NCBI RefSeq assembly: GCF_000005505.3
Contig: NC_016134.3
Location: forward strand, 29,525,584-29,589,583
From: Brachypodium distachyon
Lineage: Eukaryota; Streptophyta; Magnoliopsida; Poales; Poaceae
Reading direction: 5' to 3'
Length of the DNA stretch: 64,000 nt
Shown: positions 1-11,837 of the stretch, piece after piece
Position numbering within the stretch: position 1 is the stretch's first letter
Layout of the letters: each line of letters starts with the position of its first letter
Program-made: the position numbers and the translations under genes
The notes under the pieces: model-generated
What the model saw: only the letters and a program-made list of their open reading frames with translations
What the model was told of the DNA's origin: nothing
Databases searched by the model: none

Positions 1-2
1 CC

Positions 3-2477
3 GCCACTGTTATACCTCGCCGAGGTTCGGCCTTCCCTCGGATTCAGGGTCTTGAGTCCTGTAAAAAGTGGCTCAAGACCTTCTTTTACGTTAAGAACAC
101 CTCCGTCACTGACAGAATCAACTTGCCGGGATTCGAAGTCGCCCCCCGGAGGAGAAGAGGAACTGGACATACGAGCCAAAGGAAACCCTCCCGGAGGTCA
201 ACGAGATCCACGCCGGCATCCTCGAACTCAAGGACAATGGGATGGCGGCTGACGACTTGTTGGCCAACTCCATATACCGGCGTCTATGTCTGCTCCAGCG
301 CCGAGTACACAAGATGTGCTTTTATGGCGGCCAGTTTGACCCAAACAGAGTGTCAACTTTCAAGCTCACTCATGCTAAAGTCCGGCGCCGGGTCAAGGCG
401 ATCGCCAAGACGAGCATGTCGGAGCGATGGACGTGGGGCATGCCGGCATACAGCCGGGATCGCCGCGCTCCTCCGGTAAGTTTTTGTTCTCATTTAACTC
501 CTATTCATATCCGACATATGGTTATGCCGGCATTTACTTGACGAAGGCTTATCTCGGCTCAACCTGATTTCTTTATGCAGAGGTTCTCTCTTCAGCGTAA
601 CGAGGACGAGAATTCCCCGGATAAACGCTTCGCGGCCCCGCGCAGGTCCATTGACACCGAGGACCCGGACTTCGAGGATTTTATGCCGATTGCCCATGCC
701 GGCCCTCGTCGTGTTGAATGTAAGGGTCTCCAACATTTTCTCGCAGTCCTTATAGTATTCGTCACCAAAATACTTATTCCTGCTCTATCCCGGAAATAGC
801 CGACTCGGGCGAGCCTGCTGCTGAGGCATCGGACCCGGCTGCCGTTGCGGCGCATGTCCGAGAGAAACGCGCAGTCTCGAAGCGCGCCGCTGAAAAAGAT
901 CTTCCGCAGAACGTGAAGCGGAAGAAAACTGCGGCACGTGGACCCAAACCTAAGCCCCTGGTCGCTAGGTAAGGCCAATATTATCTCAATCATCGATGTC
1001 GGTTTTCTTCTTTATTGTCATGCCAACGCCTAACTTTTAGTTTTGCAGGGCGGCTCTGACGGCTACGCAATCTCAGACGTGTATCGCGTCTGAGATCCCA
1101 GCTGCTCCATCTCCCCGTGTCGAGGCTGCGACCCAAGCCACGGGTGAGACCGAGGCTGCCGTGGACTCGACATCCTCCGTCCGAGATTTCGGCCCGAGCG
1201 TCGATGCTACGATCGTCGACCAAACCGGGATGCCCGCGGCCGGGAGCTCGGCAGCCGGGACTACTCCTTCCTCGGCAAAAGTCGAGACATCGACGGAGCC
1301 GCAGGTCACAGAGATACCACGACAATCGGCAACGGGGCCCCAAGAACCCCAAGGGCTGCAGCCGACTCCAACGCGGCCATCGTCACCACCGCAATCGGAA
1401 GCCGCTCATCGTGCTGCCGCAAGGGCCAAGAAGGCTAAGAGCTCCGCAACCCCGGCGGGATCGGCGCCTCCGGGTTCCTCTGGCCCGCAGCCTTCCGGAA
1501 GGCACCAGTAAGTTCCCCTCCAAACGACCAGTGGGCACAGCTGGGGGTCGCTGGGCCAGTTCGTAATGGACTGGAACAGCGCCGACAACTACGAGGTGAC
1601 CTCCAGCACCCTTCAGTTAGCTCGGCAAAGCCCCCTGGTGGGACCTCCACCTGCAGCGACTCCAGAATCGGTGTCTACCCAGATGTACCAAGCAAGGGTG
1701 GCCTTGTTTGAGGCCAGCCGATCTGCAGAGGTACGAAGAATTCTTTAAAAGATTTTACTTTTAATTTCAGTATAGTATCCATACTCCTAGTCCCCGAGGT
1801 TTAGGGCGAGTAAGAATTAGTTGGCCTGAAGCTTATCCCCTTAAAACTTCAAACACTCTGCAACACTTAGAAACTTCAAACACTTATTACCCGAGATTCA
1901 GGCTGGGTTTAGAATAGTCGGCCTGAAGCTTTAGAAACTTCAAACACTTATTCCCCGAGATTCAGGCCGGGTTTGGAATAGTCGGCCTGAAGCTTTAGAA
2001 ACTTCAAACACTTATTCCCCGAGATTCATGCCGGGTTTGGAATAGTCGGCCTGAAGTTTTAGAAACTTCAAACACTTATTCCCCGAGATTCAGGCCGGGT
2101 TTGGAATAGTCAACCTGAAGCTTTAGAAACTTGAAACAATTATTTCCCGAGATTCAGGCCGGGTTTAGAATAGTCGGCCTGAAGCTTTTAATTGTTGACC
2201 TCTTACTGCACTAAACTTACCGGTGAATCATCGTTTTGCAGTCCTGCATGAATAAGCGCACCGCTACCTTCAAGACTTTGCTAGCAAAGTACAAGAAGTT
2301 GGAGGCGGAGCACGAGGCTTTGAAAGATGATCGCGAGAGCCAGAGTGAGTATATTTTACTGTCATAAAATCTTTGTTCGAGTATCAATGTGCTGCGAAAG
2401 ATAATATGCGGTCTTGTTCGCAGCCGGGGACAATGCCCAAGTGGCAGAGCTCTTGAAGCGAGTCGGTGAAGTCCAAG
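3..2477 (+). pseudogene. Antisense accessory gene of gypsy 1, 5' part (putative gypsy-type transposon domain)
   Basis: Spliced gene opposite to gag-pol. The first exon encodes a stretch reading WLKTFFYVKN and then GFEVAP, followed after a frame change near the C-run at 141-146 by NWTYEPKE; this resembles the grass 'putative gypsy type transposon' family (Transposase_28, PF04195). Plausible introns follow a GTAAGT donor at 476 and lie between later exons near 581-718, 808-970, 1049-1505 and 1566-1731, then short coiled-coil-like exons at 2242-2344 and 2424-2477. The exon ending at 2477 (phase 1) joins in frame to 11838, so the whole copia element sits in an intron. The N-terminus is off the window. 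Function is unknown; the frameshift suggests a non-functional copy. Confidence 0.65.
1866..2185 (+). repeat. Minisatellite, five tandem copies of a 64-bp unit
   Basis: Five head-to-tail units of 64 bp begin with TTAGAAACTTCAAACA and end with AGTCGGCCTGAAGC; they differ by a few substitutions (for example TCAACC for TCGGCC in unit four). The array fills most of an intron of the accessory gene. Tandem repeats near the 3' region are common in Tat/Grande elements. Confidence 0.9.
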
Positions 2478-2508
2478 GTATCATTTCCTCCCTGTTTCGG
2501 GTTTCGTC

Positions 2509-3860
2509 TGTTGGGGAACGCGGTATGCTACGCTAGCACAAAATAAAAATTTTCTACCGCTTCCGCCCGGATCAATGCTGTAGATAATGGATCACGAGAT
2601 TACCACTAGACGCGCAGACCCGTAGCGGAAGTAGAGTCGATGTAGCGCGTCGATGCCGAGTAGTCGAACAGCCTGCTCCTCCTCGCCGATCCCACGAACA
2701 GTTCGTCCAAGCGCCGCAGGTGCAGCGCCTCCGAGGTATCCACACGTACAGGGAGGAACTCCGTGCGGCGGACTGCTAGATCCGATCGCAAGGCTTTGGG
2801 CGTGGAGGTGCGATGGCCGAGTCTAACTCGCGTCTGAACTGGAGTTAACCCTAGACGGGTTGGTCTCCTCCACTTATATAGACGTCCCTAGTGGGCTCAA
2901 CACTTGAGGCCCATTAGGAGTCCAAGCCCGATACGAGTTGGATCCGATCCAACTCGGTTCCCACCCCTTAAGCGTGTGACCCTTCAGGTTCGCGGTCAGT
3001 CGGCCACGACTACGAGCTCGGACTGCGGGCCCGAGTAACACCTTGCTCGTCCACTGGCACCGACTCAAGTCGATAGTTGGTAGCGGCGCCTAGCAGCACG
3101 TGCCAACTCCCGAGTAACCACAAGGTATATTGACGAACCATACAATGTGTCATATGCAACATTCCTTTTGCCTCGCGATATGTGTGTCGAGCTCAAGGCG
3201 AGTGCGTGTCATCCTTGTGGATAGCTCGAGTCTCTTCTCGTTCCTGTGATACAGATTCCCGAACGGGTTAACACTTAACCCAAGTCGCATGGCCATGCTT
3301 TCCGAATCTGATCACTCGAGAGGGCCCAGAGATATCTCTCCGAACAGGAGGGGCAAATCCCATCTTGATCAACCATGACTCGCAGCATGCTTCTCAGCAA
3401 ACCCGAAAGCTACCTTTATAACCACCCAGTTACGGAGTAGCGTTTGGCAACCCCTAAGTAGGCCGATTCACATCCCAAGCTCATGCGATGACCTCAGGTC
3501 TAGGACTGGCATATACATCGTACTTGAGACTAACAAATGACAATCATCTCGTTGTGTCTCAGTGCGGGTCTGTCCGACTCAACAATCTCATTGTCGAGTC
3601 CATGCTATCAGTCGGCAACACCTTGCCCTATGACTTGTGAAACATAGTCATCACACTGATTCACATTGCTAGTCTAGGTTATGTGTCCGCATAACCTCAA
3701 TGACCAGGGACCATTAGAACAACATCATAGAATACATAGTTTCACAAACAAATCACGTATTTATTGATACATATCAGTGATGATGTTCAAGGACAAATAA
3801 CTCATGAATACATAGGAAATAACATCATCACATGATTGCCTCTAGGGCATATCTCCAACA
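2509..3860 (-). repeat. 3' LTR of the copia element
   Basis: 1352 bp, TG...CA ends. A minus-strand TATA box (TATATAAGTGG) lies at about 2871-2881. A 61-codon open frame at 2606-2791 recurs in every copy and is only a consequence of LTR sequence. Confidence 0.95.
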
Positions 3861-3873
3861 GTCTCCCACTTGC
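3861..3873 (-). other. Polypurine tract of the copia element
   Basis: On the minus strand the sequence CAAGTGGGAGAC runs directly into the 3' LTR, as expected of the plus-strand priming site. The same tract adjoins the second copia LTR at 30735-30750. Confidence 0.8.
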
Positions 3874-3874
3874 A

Positions 3875-6800
3875 CTAGAGTCGATCATCCAAGTATCGCA
3901 TACCCATGGCTCGTGTGTGCGCCTCATGCTTTGGTTGCGGGAGAGGCTTTGTCAACGGATCGGCAATATTGAGATCCGTGTGTACCTTGCATATCTTAAC
4001 GTCACCTCTCTCCACGAATTCCCGTATGAGATGGTAACGCCTGAGTATGTGTTTGGATTTTTGGTGATGTCGTGGTTCTTTGGCTTGTGCGATAGCACCA
4101 CTGTTGTCACAGTAGAGGTCCATGGGATTGGACGCGCCCTGAACCACTCCAAGCTCAGAAACAAACTTTCTGATCCAAACGCCTTCTTTCGCGGCTTCCG
4201 AAGCCGCGATATACTCAGCTTCTGTTGTAGAGTCGGCCACCGTTTCTTGCTTAGAGCTCTTCCAACTCACCGCACCTCCGTTCAAGACGAACACGTATCC
4301 AGATTGTGATCGATAATCGTCCTTGTCGGTTTGGAAACTAGCATCGGTGTAACCCTTTACAACGAGCTCATCCTCACCACCGTAAACCAAAAACATATCC
4401 TTAGTCCTTCTCAAGTACTTAAGGATATTCTTCACCGCTGTCCAGTGACTCTCACCGGGGTCAGCCTGATACCTGCTCGTAACACTTAGAGCATAGGAAA
4501 CATCCGGTCGAGTACATAACATGGCGTACATGATGGATCCGACCGCCGAAGCATACGGAATCGCACTCATCCGACTTCGCTCATCAGAAGTCGAAGGACT
4601 CTGAGTCTTGCTTAGACTTATACCATGCGACATGGGCAAGAACCCTTTCTTTGCGTCATTCATGTTGAACCTCTTCAACACTTTGTCAACATATGTACTC
4701 TGGCTTAAACCAATAAGCCTCCTTGATCTATCTCTATAGATCCTGATTCCCAAAATATAAGCCGCTTCTCCCAAGTCCTTCATTGAAAAACTTTTCTTCA
4801 ATGAGTCCTTGGCGGCTTCTAGCATCGGAATGTCATTTCCAATCAATAATATGTCATCCACATATAAGATTAGAAATACGACTGAGTTTGCACTAAACTT
4901 CTTGTATACACAAGGTTCTTCTTCATTTTTGATGAAGCCAAACCCTTTGACTACTTCATCAAAACGAATGTTCCAGCTCCGAGATGCTTGCTTCAATCCA
5001 TAGATGGATTTCTGAAGTTTGCATATTTTTCCAGCATTCTTTGGATCGACAAAACCCTCGGGCTGTATCATATACACGTCCTCGGTTAAATTTCCGTTAA
5101 GGAAAGCCGTTTTGACATCCATTTGCCATATCTCGTAATCGAAATATGCAGCAATAGCTAGAATGATCCGAACTGATTTAAGCATCGCTACCGGCGAGAA
5201 AGTCTCGTCGTAGTCAACTCCTTGAACTTGTCGAAAACCCTTTGCGACAAGTCGAGCTTTATGGATTTGAACATTTCCATCCATATCAGTTTTTCTTTTA
5301 AATATCCATTTGCACTCAATGGTTTTTACACCCTCTGGCGGATCTACCAAGTTCCAAACTCGGTTTTCATCCATGGACTTTAATTCGGATCTCATGGCCT
5401 CAAGCCATAACTCGGACTCTGGACCCACCATCGCTTCTGCATAATTAGTCGGCTCGTCATTGTCTAGCAACAACACATTGCGTATATTACGTAGTCTTTC
5501 CGACCTTCGTGGATACGGTGCTGTATTGGCCGTGGGTACGACGACTGGCTCAGTCACACTGACATCACCTGTCAAGTTATCCCCTACTGGCTCATCTCGA
5601 ACTTCTTTGAGTTGCACTGACCTCCCACTTGCCTCCCGACTGAGAAACTCTTTCTCAAGGAAGACACCGTTTCGAGCGACAAACACTTTGCCCTCTGCCC
5701 GGTTGTAGAAGTAATATCCTAAGGTTTCCCTTGGATATCCCACGAATATGCACTTGTCTGATTTGGGAGTGAGCTTGTCCGACTGAAGTCGTTTGACAAA
5801 TGCATCACAGCCCCAAATCTTTAGAAAAGACAAACTGGGACGCTTTCCAGTCCATATCTCATATGGTGTCTTATCTACGGACTTGGATGGTACTCTGTTT
5901 AGTGTGAACGCTGCGGTTTCTAGAGCATAACCCCAAAATGACAAGGGAAGATCTGACTGACTCATCATCGACCGAACCATGTCCAACAAGGTCCGGTTCC
6001 GCCTTTCCGACACACCATTTCTTTGTGGTGTACCCGGCGGTGTGAGCTGTGGAACAATTCCACAACTCTTCAGATGATCGTCGAACTCGTGACTCAAGTA
6101 CTCGCCTCCACGATGAGATCGTAGAAGTTTTATTTTCTTGCCACGTTGGTTCTCTACTTCATTCTGGAACTCCTTGAACTTTTCAAAGGTTTCCGACTTA
6201 TGTTTCATTAAGTAGACATATCCATATCTACTCAAATCATCAGTGAATGTTATGAAGTATTGATAACCTCCTCTAGCTGTCGTGCTCATTGGTCCACACA
6301 CATCAGTATGTATGAGTTCCAACAAGTCGGTCGCCCTCTCGCAACTCTTTGCAAAAGGCGATTTGGTCATCTTGCCTAGTAGACAAGACTCGCATGTCTC
6401 GAATGATTCATAATCAAACGATGTTAAAAGTCCATCTCCATGGAGCTTCTTCATGCGTTTGTCACTTATGTGACCCAAACGACAATGCCAAAAATAGGTT
6501 TGATTCAGATCGTTAGGCTTGCGCCTCTTGACATTAATGTTATAGACAGATTCTCCTTCAAGATTAAGGATGAATAACCCGTTCGCAACAGGTGCAAAGC
6601 CGTAAAACATATCCTTCAAATAAAAAGAACAACCATTGCCCTTAATATTGAATTCATAACCGTGACTCAACAACTTTGAGACAGATATAATGTTTCGACT
6701 TAAAGCAGGAACATAATAACAATTATCTAATTCCATAACAAATCCAGAAGGTAAATGAAGTTGCATAGTCCCGGCGGCCAACGCTGCAACTCTTGCTTTA

Positions 6801-7816
6801 TTGCCAACCCTTATGTCAACCTCTCCACTTGCGACGCTCCTAGTCCTTGCCAGCCCCTGCATCGAGTTGCAAATGTGAACAACCGATCCGGTATCCAATA
6901 CCCAAGAGCTGTTAGGTGCATCAGCAAGATAAATGTCTATAACATATACAACAACCGTACCTGAAGTAGAAGTCACACTTCCACCCTTCTTTGCCACGTG
7001 GGCCTGGTACTTGCTGCAGTTCCTCTTCCAATGACCGGTGCCTTTGCAGAAAAAGCATACGGTCTCTGAGTCCGGTCCAGCCTTAGGCGCAGCAGGGGCA
7101 GGGGTCGGGATCACATCCTTAGCCTTTCCCTTCTTTGCCTTCTTCTTAGCCCAAGAATTTTTCTTGAACTTTGGCTTTCCCTGTACCAGCAACACTTGCT
7201 TGGTATTTTTCTTGATATCCTCCTCTGCTGTTTTAAGCATCCCATGCAATTCAGTGACTTTCTTTTCCATGCCATGCATATGGTAGTTCTGAACGAACTG
7301 CGCATAGCTTGGCGGAAGAGATGCCAGAATTGTATCCGTGGCCAACTCTTGGCTCAGCGGAAAGCCCAGCTTCTCCAAGCTTTGCGTGTAACCAACCAAC
7401 TTGATTACATGTGGGCTCAAGGGTTCGCCTTCTTTCAGCTTAGTCTCCAGGAAGGACCTCCAGACATTAAATCTTTCGGTCCTAGCCTGAGTCTGAAACA
7501 TGCCTTTGAGAGTCTCGATCATATCGAAAGCCTCAACATTCTCAAACTGCTGCTGCAGTTCGGGCTCCATATAGGCAAGCATCAGACAGCTGATCTCAAT
7601 CGACTCATCACATGAGCGTTGATAGGCGTTTCTAACAGCAGTAGTGGCATTATCAGCCGGCTCCTCTGGAAGTGGGTTCTCTATGACATGTTCTTTCTTA
7701 TCGTGCCTGAGAACGATTCTCAGGTTCCGATACTAGTTGGTGAAGTTAGTTCCATTTAGTTTATCTTTCTCAAGAACAGATCTCAAAGCAAAACTGGACA
7801 ATTGAGGTGGTGCCAT
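3875..7816 (-). pseudogene. Copia gag-pol polyprotein, one premature stop
   Basis: A 1314-codon reading frame including its stop, open except for one TAG at codon 28 (7733-7735), in a context where the family has Trp (TGG to TAG). From ATG at 7814-7816 the order is: gag; CCHC knuckle (CFFCKGTGHWKRNC, 7.03-7.07 kb); aspartic protease (WVLDTGS); GAG-pre-integrase zinc motif (H..H..C..C); integrase; copia RT with YVDD; RNase H with the TEAEYIA motif. The integrase second catalytic Asp is His: the conserved SDRGGEY reads SHRGGEY (codon 6113-6115). First Asp (HTDVCGP) and Glu (GVSERRN) are present. This copy therefore looks unable to integrate by itself. An ATG downstream of the stop gives a 1235-residue product lacking the gag N-terminus. 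Recognition of the lineage is confident. Confidence 0.95.
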
Positions 7817-8813
7817 TGATCTACAACAGAAAATGCAAAAACACTAAGACAAGTATTCATGAAGAGTAATTCATATTAAACAATTTAATAGAAATATACT
7901 CCCACTAAAATCAACATCCCTCCATTGATCATTAGTGATTCAAGATCCAAGATCAACCAATCGTCTAGTGAGCTTTAGCATCACTGCTAGCCGATTGAAT
8001 CACTCGGTAGGCAACTCTTGCCAATCGTATCTCTATACGACTCTTGTTAGTCGGTAGGCAACACTTGCCCCGGCTCCGACTCCTTTCACCTCGAGGCCCA
8101 AAACCGTTTTGATAGCCCCGTCAAGTTAACCAAAGCTTCGCATGTAAGTGTCCGACACGAACATCACCAACGACAAGGAAAAATGGTGATACCCCAATTT
8201 CATGAGCCCATCACCAAATGTACTTGTCTTGTGGTGTTGCAGCTATTGGGGAGGTAAATAAACTTGACATTCTTTGAGGGATCATTCTACTCTAACACAA
8301 TAACATGCATAGGAGTAAACAAAGCAATAACCATCACAGATAATCAAATTAACATGTGAAATAGTATGGCTCTGTTCTTCATGGTGATCTCCATCTCCAT
8401 GAACCTGTTCATCAAGCCGCCATGGTGCACACGTCGTCCAATTCATACTAAATGACTACACCTAGTATCTAGCAAAGAATTTACATGGAGAATGACATCA
8501 AATGTCGACACGCAGGTCGTTATACAATTATAAAGACAGCACCTTGGCTCCAGCCTGGCTGACAAACTCATGACACGCAGGTCATGCAAATATTACACAC
8601 ATGCATCACATACATATGAGCCATACTATTCACATCAATCCTGCAAAAACAAGTTAAGCGTAGAAACCTATTCTACCGAATTGATGTGAACTCGCAACGA
8701 CAACTAAGGCGCTACGAATAGATAGCACGGCGGTCCCGATTGATCTCATGAAATTTCAGATCCAATCCGAAATTTCCTTCATGGATTTCTATTCCGATTC
8801 GATCAATCGCATT

Positions 8814-10156
8814 TGTGAGATCGAGATAGGCAATCAGAGGGGGGGTGAATGATTGCGCGGAAGCAAATTAAAACTTTTCCCGAAAGTTCAAACCCTAAAT
8901 CACCTTTCTGTCCGTGATAGTAAAACAGCCGTAACTTTTGATTGGATGAACCAAAAAATACGTATGAGTATGGAAAAGAAAGGTATTAAAATTATCTAAC
9001 CAACGCAACAAGAATCACCTCAATCGGACTTACCAATCAAAAGATATGATCAAAATAGTAACAGCTGACAGAAAGTTACGAGGATTAATCTAAAACCAAT
9101 TTCGAGGAATAACAAGAAAGATGAATTAATTGCAATCTTCTCTTGATCTCGTGATAAACCTGCAGCAAAGTATTATAAACTTGTGATGAACCTGCACCAA
9201 AGTATTAGAAAGATCTAGCACGAAGATTTCACGAAGATCCGAGAAGAACAGAGATGACACCGCCAACGAATCTCTTTATTGCAACGATGTCGATCGATTA
9301 CAAAAGATGCAACCATGCATCCAAGAACTCTCCAAGAATTGATCTAGATCCAAAGCTTTGAGTTCCCTCACGTCCTTGCTAAAACCCTAGCTAGGATGCC
9401 CTCTATTTATAAGGGAAAATTCGCAACCCTAAACCGAATCCGAATCCAACACGGACTCCTCTGTCCCGGTCAGTATTTTGCCCGTGGGGCCCGCATACGA
9501 CCTCGGATTGAGATGACTCCAAAATCAAAGTTGTTTGTCTCGACGACGCGCACAACTTTCATGTGGATCACTTTTCCATCCGACGCCATCTTAATGACGC
9601 TACTGTTTAATCTTTAAACAGCTCTCATCCAGCCACGGCTGGACCTACATATCTTCACCTCGATGTCACTTCATGCCATCAACTCTTCTTGTGATGTCTT
9701 CAAAACTCGACCATCACGTATCGAATATCTCCAATACCGTACATCTCCGGTATAAACAACATACGACAAACCGGTGCCCTCCCGGATCATCGTAGCTTTC
9801 ACTTCCATTGTTCCTTCGCACGAACGTCCCGCATGACCTTGATCCTCGACCTCACCTTCCCAAGCTTCGTCTCTCGATCCCGTCATCGACCACGTTCTTC
9901 TAGCTCCGGCAACACCTGAAAGCGAACACACAAATAACCAGTACGAGCACAAGTCCACGACTTGACTCAGGGTAAGTTTCACACAACTCACGCCATGTTT
10001 TCACATAAGAAACTAATGGATCAGCACACCACTAGCAAAGCACTAAGTCCAAACAAGATACATGTCATCACTTAAATATCCATATTATCCAAAGTATCCA
10101 CATCAATGTTTCATCTAAAACACTTGCCAATGTTACACATCACATATGATTTCACA
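8814..10156 (+). mobile_element. Solo LTR of another LTR-retrotransposon family nested in the copia leader
   Basis: The 1343-bp sequence begins TGTGAGATCGAG and ends ATTTCACA (inverted TGTGA/TCACA ends). It is flanked by a perfect 5-bp duplication GCATT (8809-8813 and 10157-10161). A plus-strand TATA-like box (CTATTTATAAGG) at about 9408 suggests plus orientation. A run AGAGGGGGGGTGAAT near the start recalls SIRE/Maximus-type LTRs, but the family is not certain. No internal domain is present, so it arose by LTR-LTR recombination. Confidence 0.82.
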
Positions 10157-10426
10157 GCATTGATCTCATGAATTGTATCCGGATTTATGTTTCACTGTCT
10201 ACTCCGATGGCGGAAATCCGACCGGTAGGAGTATGTTGTGTCACGACCTTCTACATCACGATTATCAGAATCGAATATCCATGATCCCCGAGTACAATCG
10301 ATCCAATCGATTGAGTACAAAACCGATCTAACACTTAGATCGACCACCAAGATAGCAATAGATCACATCTACTACTAACCGCATAACACTTATGCACGCA
10401 ATTCGAATCCAAAACAGACAGCATCG

Positions 10427-10438
10427 GCTGTGATACCA
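10427..10438 (-). other. Primer binding site of the copia element
   Basis: On the minus strand TGGTATCACAGC lies two bases inside the 5' LTR. It matches the usual plant initiator-Met tRNA PBS (TGGTATCAGAGC) with one mismatch. Confidence 0.85.
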
Positions 10439-10439
10439 C

Positions 10440-11790
10440 TGTTGGGGAACGCGGTATGCTACGCTAGCACAAAAGAAAATTTTCTACCGCTTCCGCCCGG
10501 ATCAATGCTGTAGATAATGGATCACGAGATTACCACTAGACGCGCAGACCCGTAGCGGAAGTAGAGTCGATGTAGCGCGTCGATGCCGAGTAGTCGAACA
10601 GCCTGCTCCTCCTCGCCGATCCCACGAACAGTTCGTCCAAGCGCCGCAGGTGCAGCGCCTCCGAGGTATCCACACGTACAGGGAGGAACTCCGTGCGGCG
10701 GACTGCTAGATCCGATCGCAAGGCTTTGGGCGTGGAGGTGCGACGGCCGAGTCTAACTCGCGTCTGAACTGGAGTTAACCCTAGACGGGTTGGTCTCCTC
10801 CACTTATATAGACGTCCCTAGTGGGCTCAACACTTGAGGCCCATTAGGAGTCCAAGCCCGATACGAGTTGGATCCGATCCAACTCGGTTCCCACCCCTTA
10901 AGCGTGTGACCCTTCAGGTTCGCGGTCAGTCGGCCACGACTACGAGCTCGGACTGCGGGCCCGAGTAACACCTTGCTCGTCCACTGGCACCGACTCAAGT
11001 CGATAGTTGGTAGCGGCGCCTAGCAGCACGTGCCAACTCCCGAGTAACCACAAGGTATATTGACGAACCATACAATGTGTCATATGCAACATTCCTTTTG
11101 CCTCGCGATATGTGTGTCGAGCTCAAGGCGAGTGCGTGTCATCCTTGTGGATAGCTCGAGTCTCTTCTCGTTCCTGTGATACAGATTCCCGAACGGGTTA
11201 ACACTTAACCCAAGTCGCATGGCCATGCTTTCCGAATCTGATCACTCGAGAGGGCCTAGAGATATCTCTCCGAACAGGAGGGGCAAATCCCATCTTGATC
11301 AACCATGACTCGCAGCATGCTTCTCAGCAAACCCGAAAGCTACCTTTATAACCACCCAGTTACGGAGTAGCGTTTGGCAACCCCTAAGTAGGCCGATTCA
11401 CATCCCAAGCTCATGCGATGACCTCAGGTCTAGGACTGGCATATACATCGTACTTGAGACTAACAAATGACAATCATCTCGTTGTGTCTCAGTGCGGGTC
11501 TGTCCGACTCAACAATCTCATTGTCGAGTCCATGCTATCAGTCGGCAACACCTTGCCCTATGACTTGTGAAACATAGTCATCACACTGATTCACATTGCT
11601 AGTCTAGGTTATGTGTCCGCATAACCTCAATGACCAGGGACCATTAGAACAACATCATAGAATACATAGTTTCACAAACAAATCACGTATTTATTGATAC
11701 ATATCAGTGATGATGTTCAAGGACAAATAACTCATGAATACATAGGAAATAACATCATCACATGATTGCCTCTAGGGCATATCTCCAACA
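10440..11790 (-). repeat. 5' LTR of the copia element
   Basis: 1351 bp, near-identical to the 3' LTR. The differences seen are T/G and a 1-bp A indel near the left end, T/C in GATGGCC versus GACGGCC, and C/T in GGGCCCAGA versus GGGCCTAGA. The minus-strand TATA box is at about 10801-10811. Confidence 0.95.
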
Positions 11791-11837
11791 TCGTCCAACT
11801 TAAACTCCAGCCCCTGTAATGTATGTCTGCCAAACAG

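Larger units (their letters stand above)
7817..10439 (-). other. Untranslated leader of the copia element
   Basis: No coding region of the element is seen between the 5' LTR and the gag ATG. About half of the 2.6 kb is an inserted solo LTR (8814-10156); the original leader is about 1.27 kb, typical of the long leaders of BARE-like elements. Confidence 0.75.
2509..11790 (-). mobile_element. Full-length Ty1/copia (BARE/Angela-type) retrotransposon
   Basis: Two nearly identical LTRs (2509-3860 and 10440-11790) bound one gag-pol frame on the minus strand. The insertion is flanked by the 5-bp target duplication TCGTC (2504-2508 and 11791-11795). The LTR termini on the minus strand (TGTTGGAGATATGCCC start, GTTCCCCAACA end) resemble BARE-1/Angela/WIS elements. 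A PPT lies next to the 3' LTR and an initiator-Met-type PBS next to the 5' LTR. By eye the two LTRs differ by three substitutions and one 1-bp indel, so insertion is recent. A solo LTR of another family is nested in its leader. Confidence 0.96.

Noticed and set aside
2606..2791. A 61-codon open frame repeated identically at 10536-10721 and within 45207-45473
   Set aside because: It lies inside the copia LTR in each case and crosses LTR regulatory sequence; repetition reflects the repeat, not a gene.
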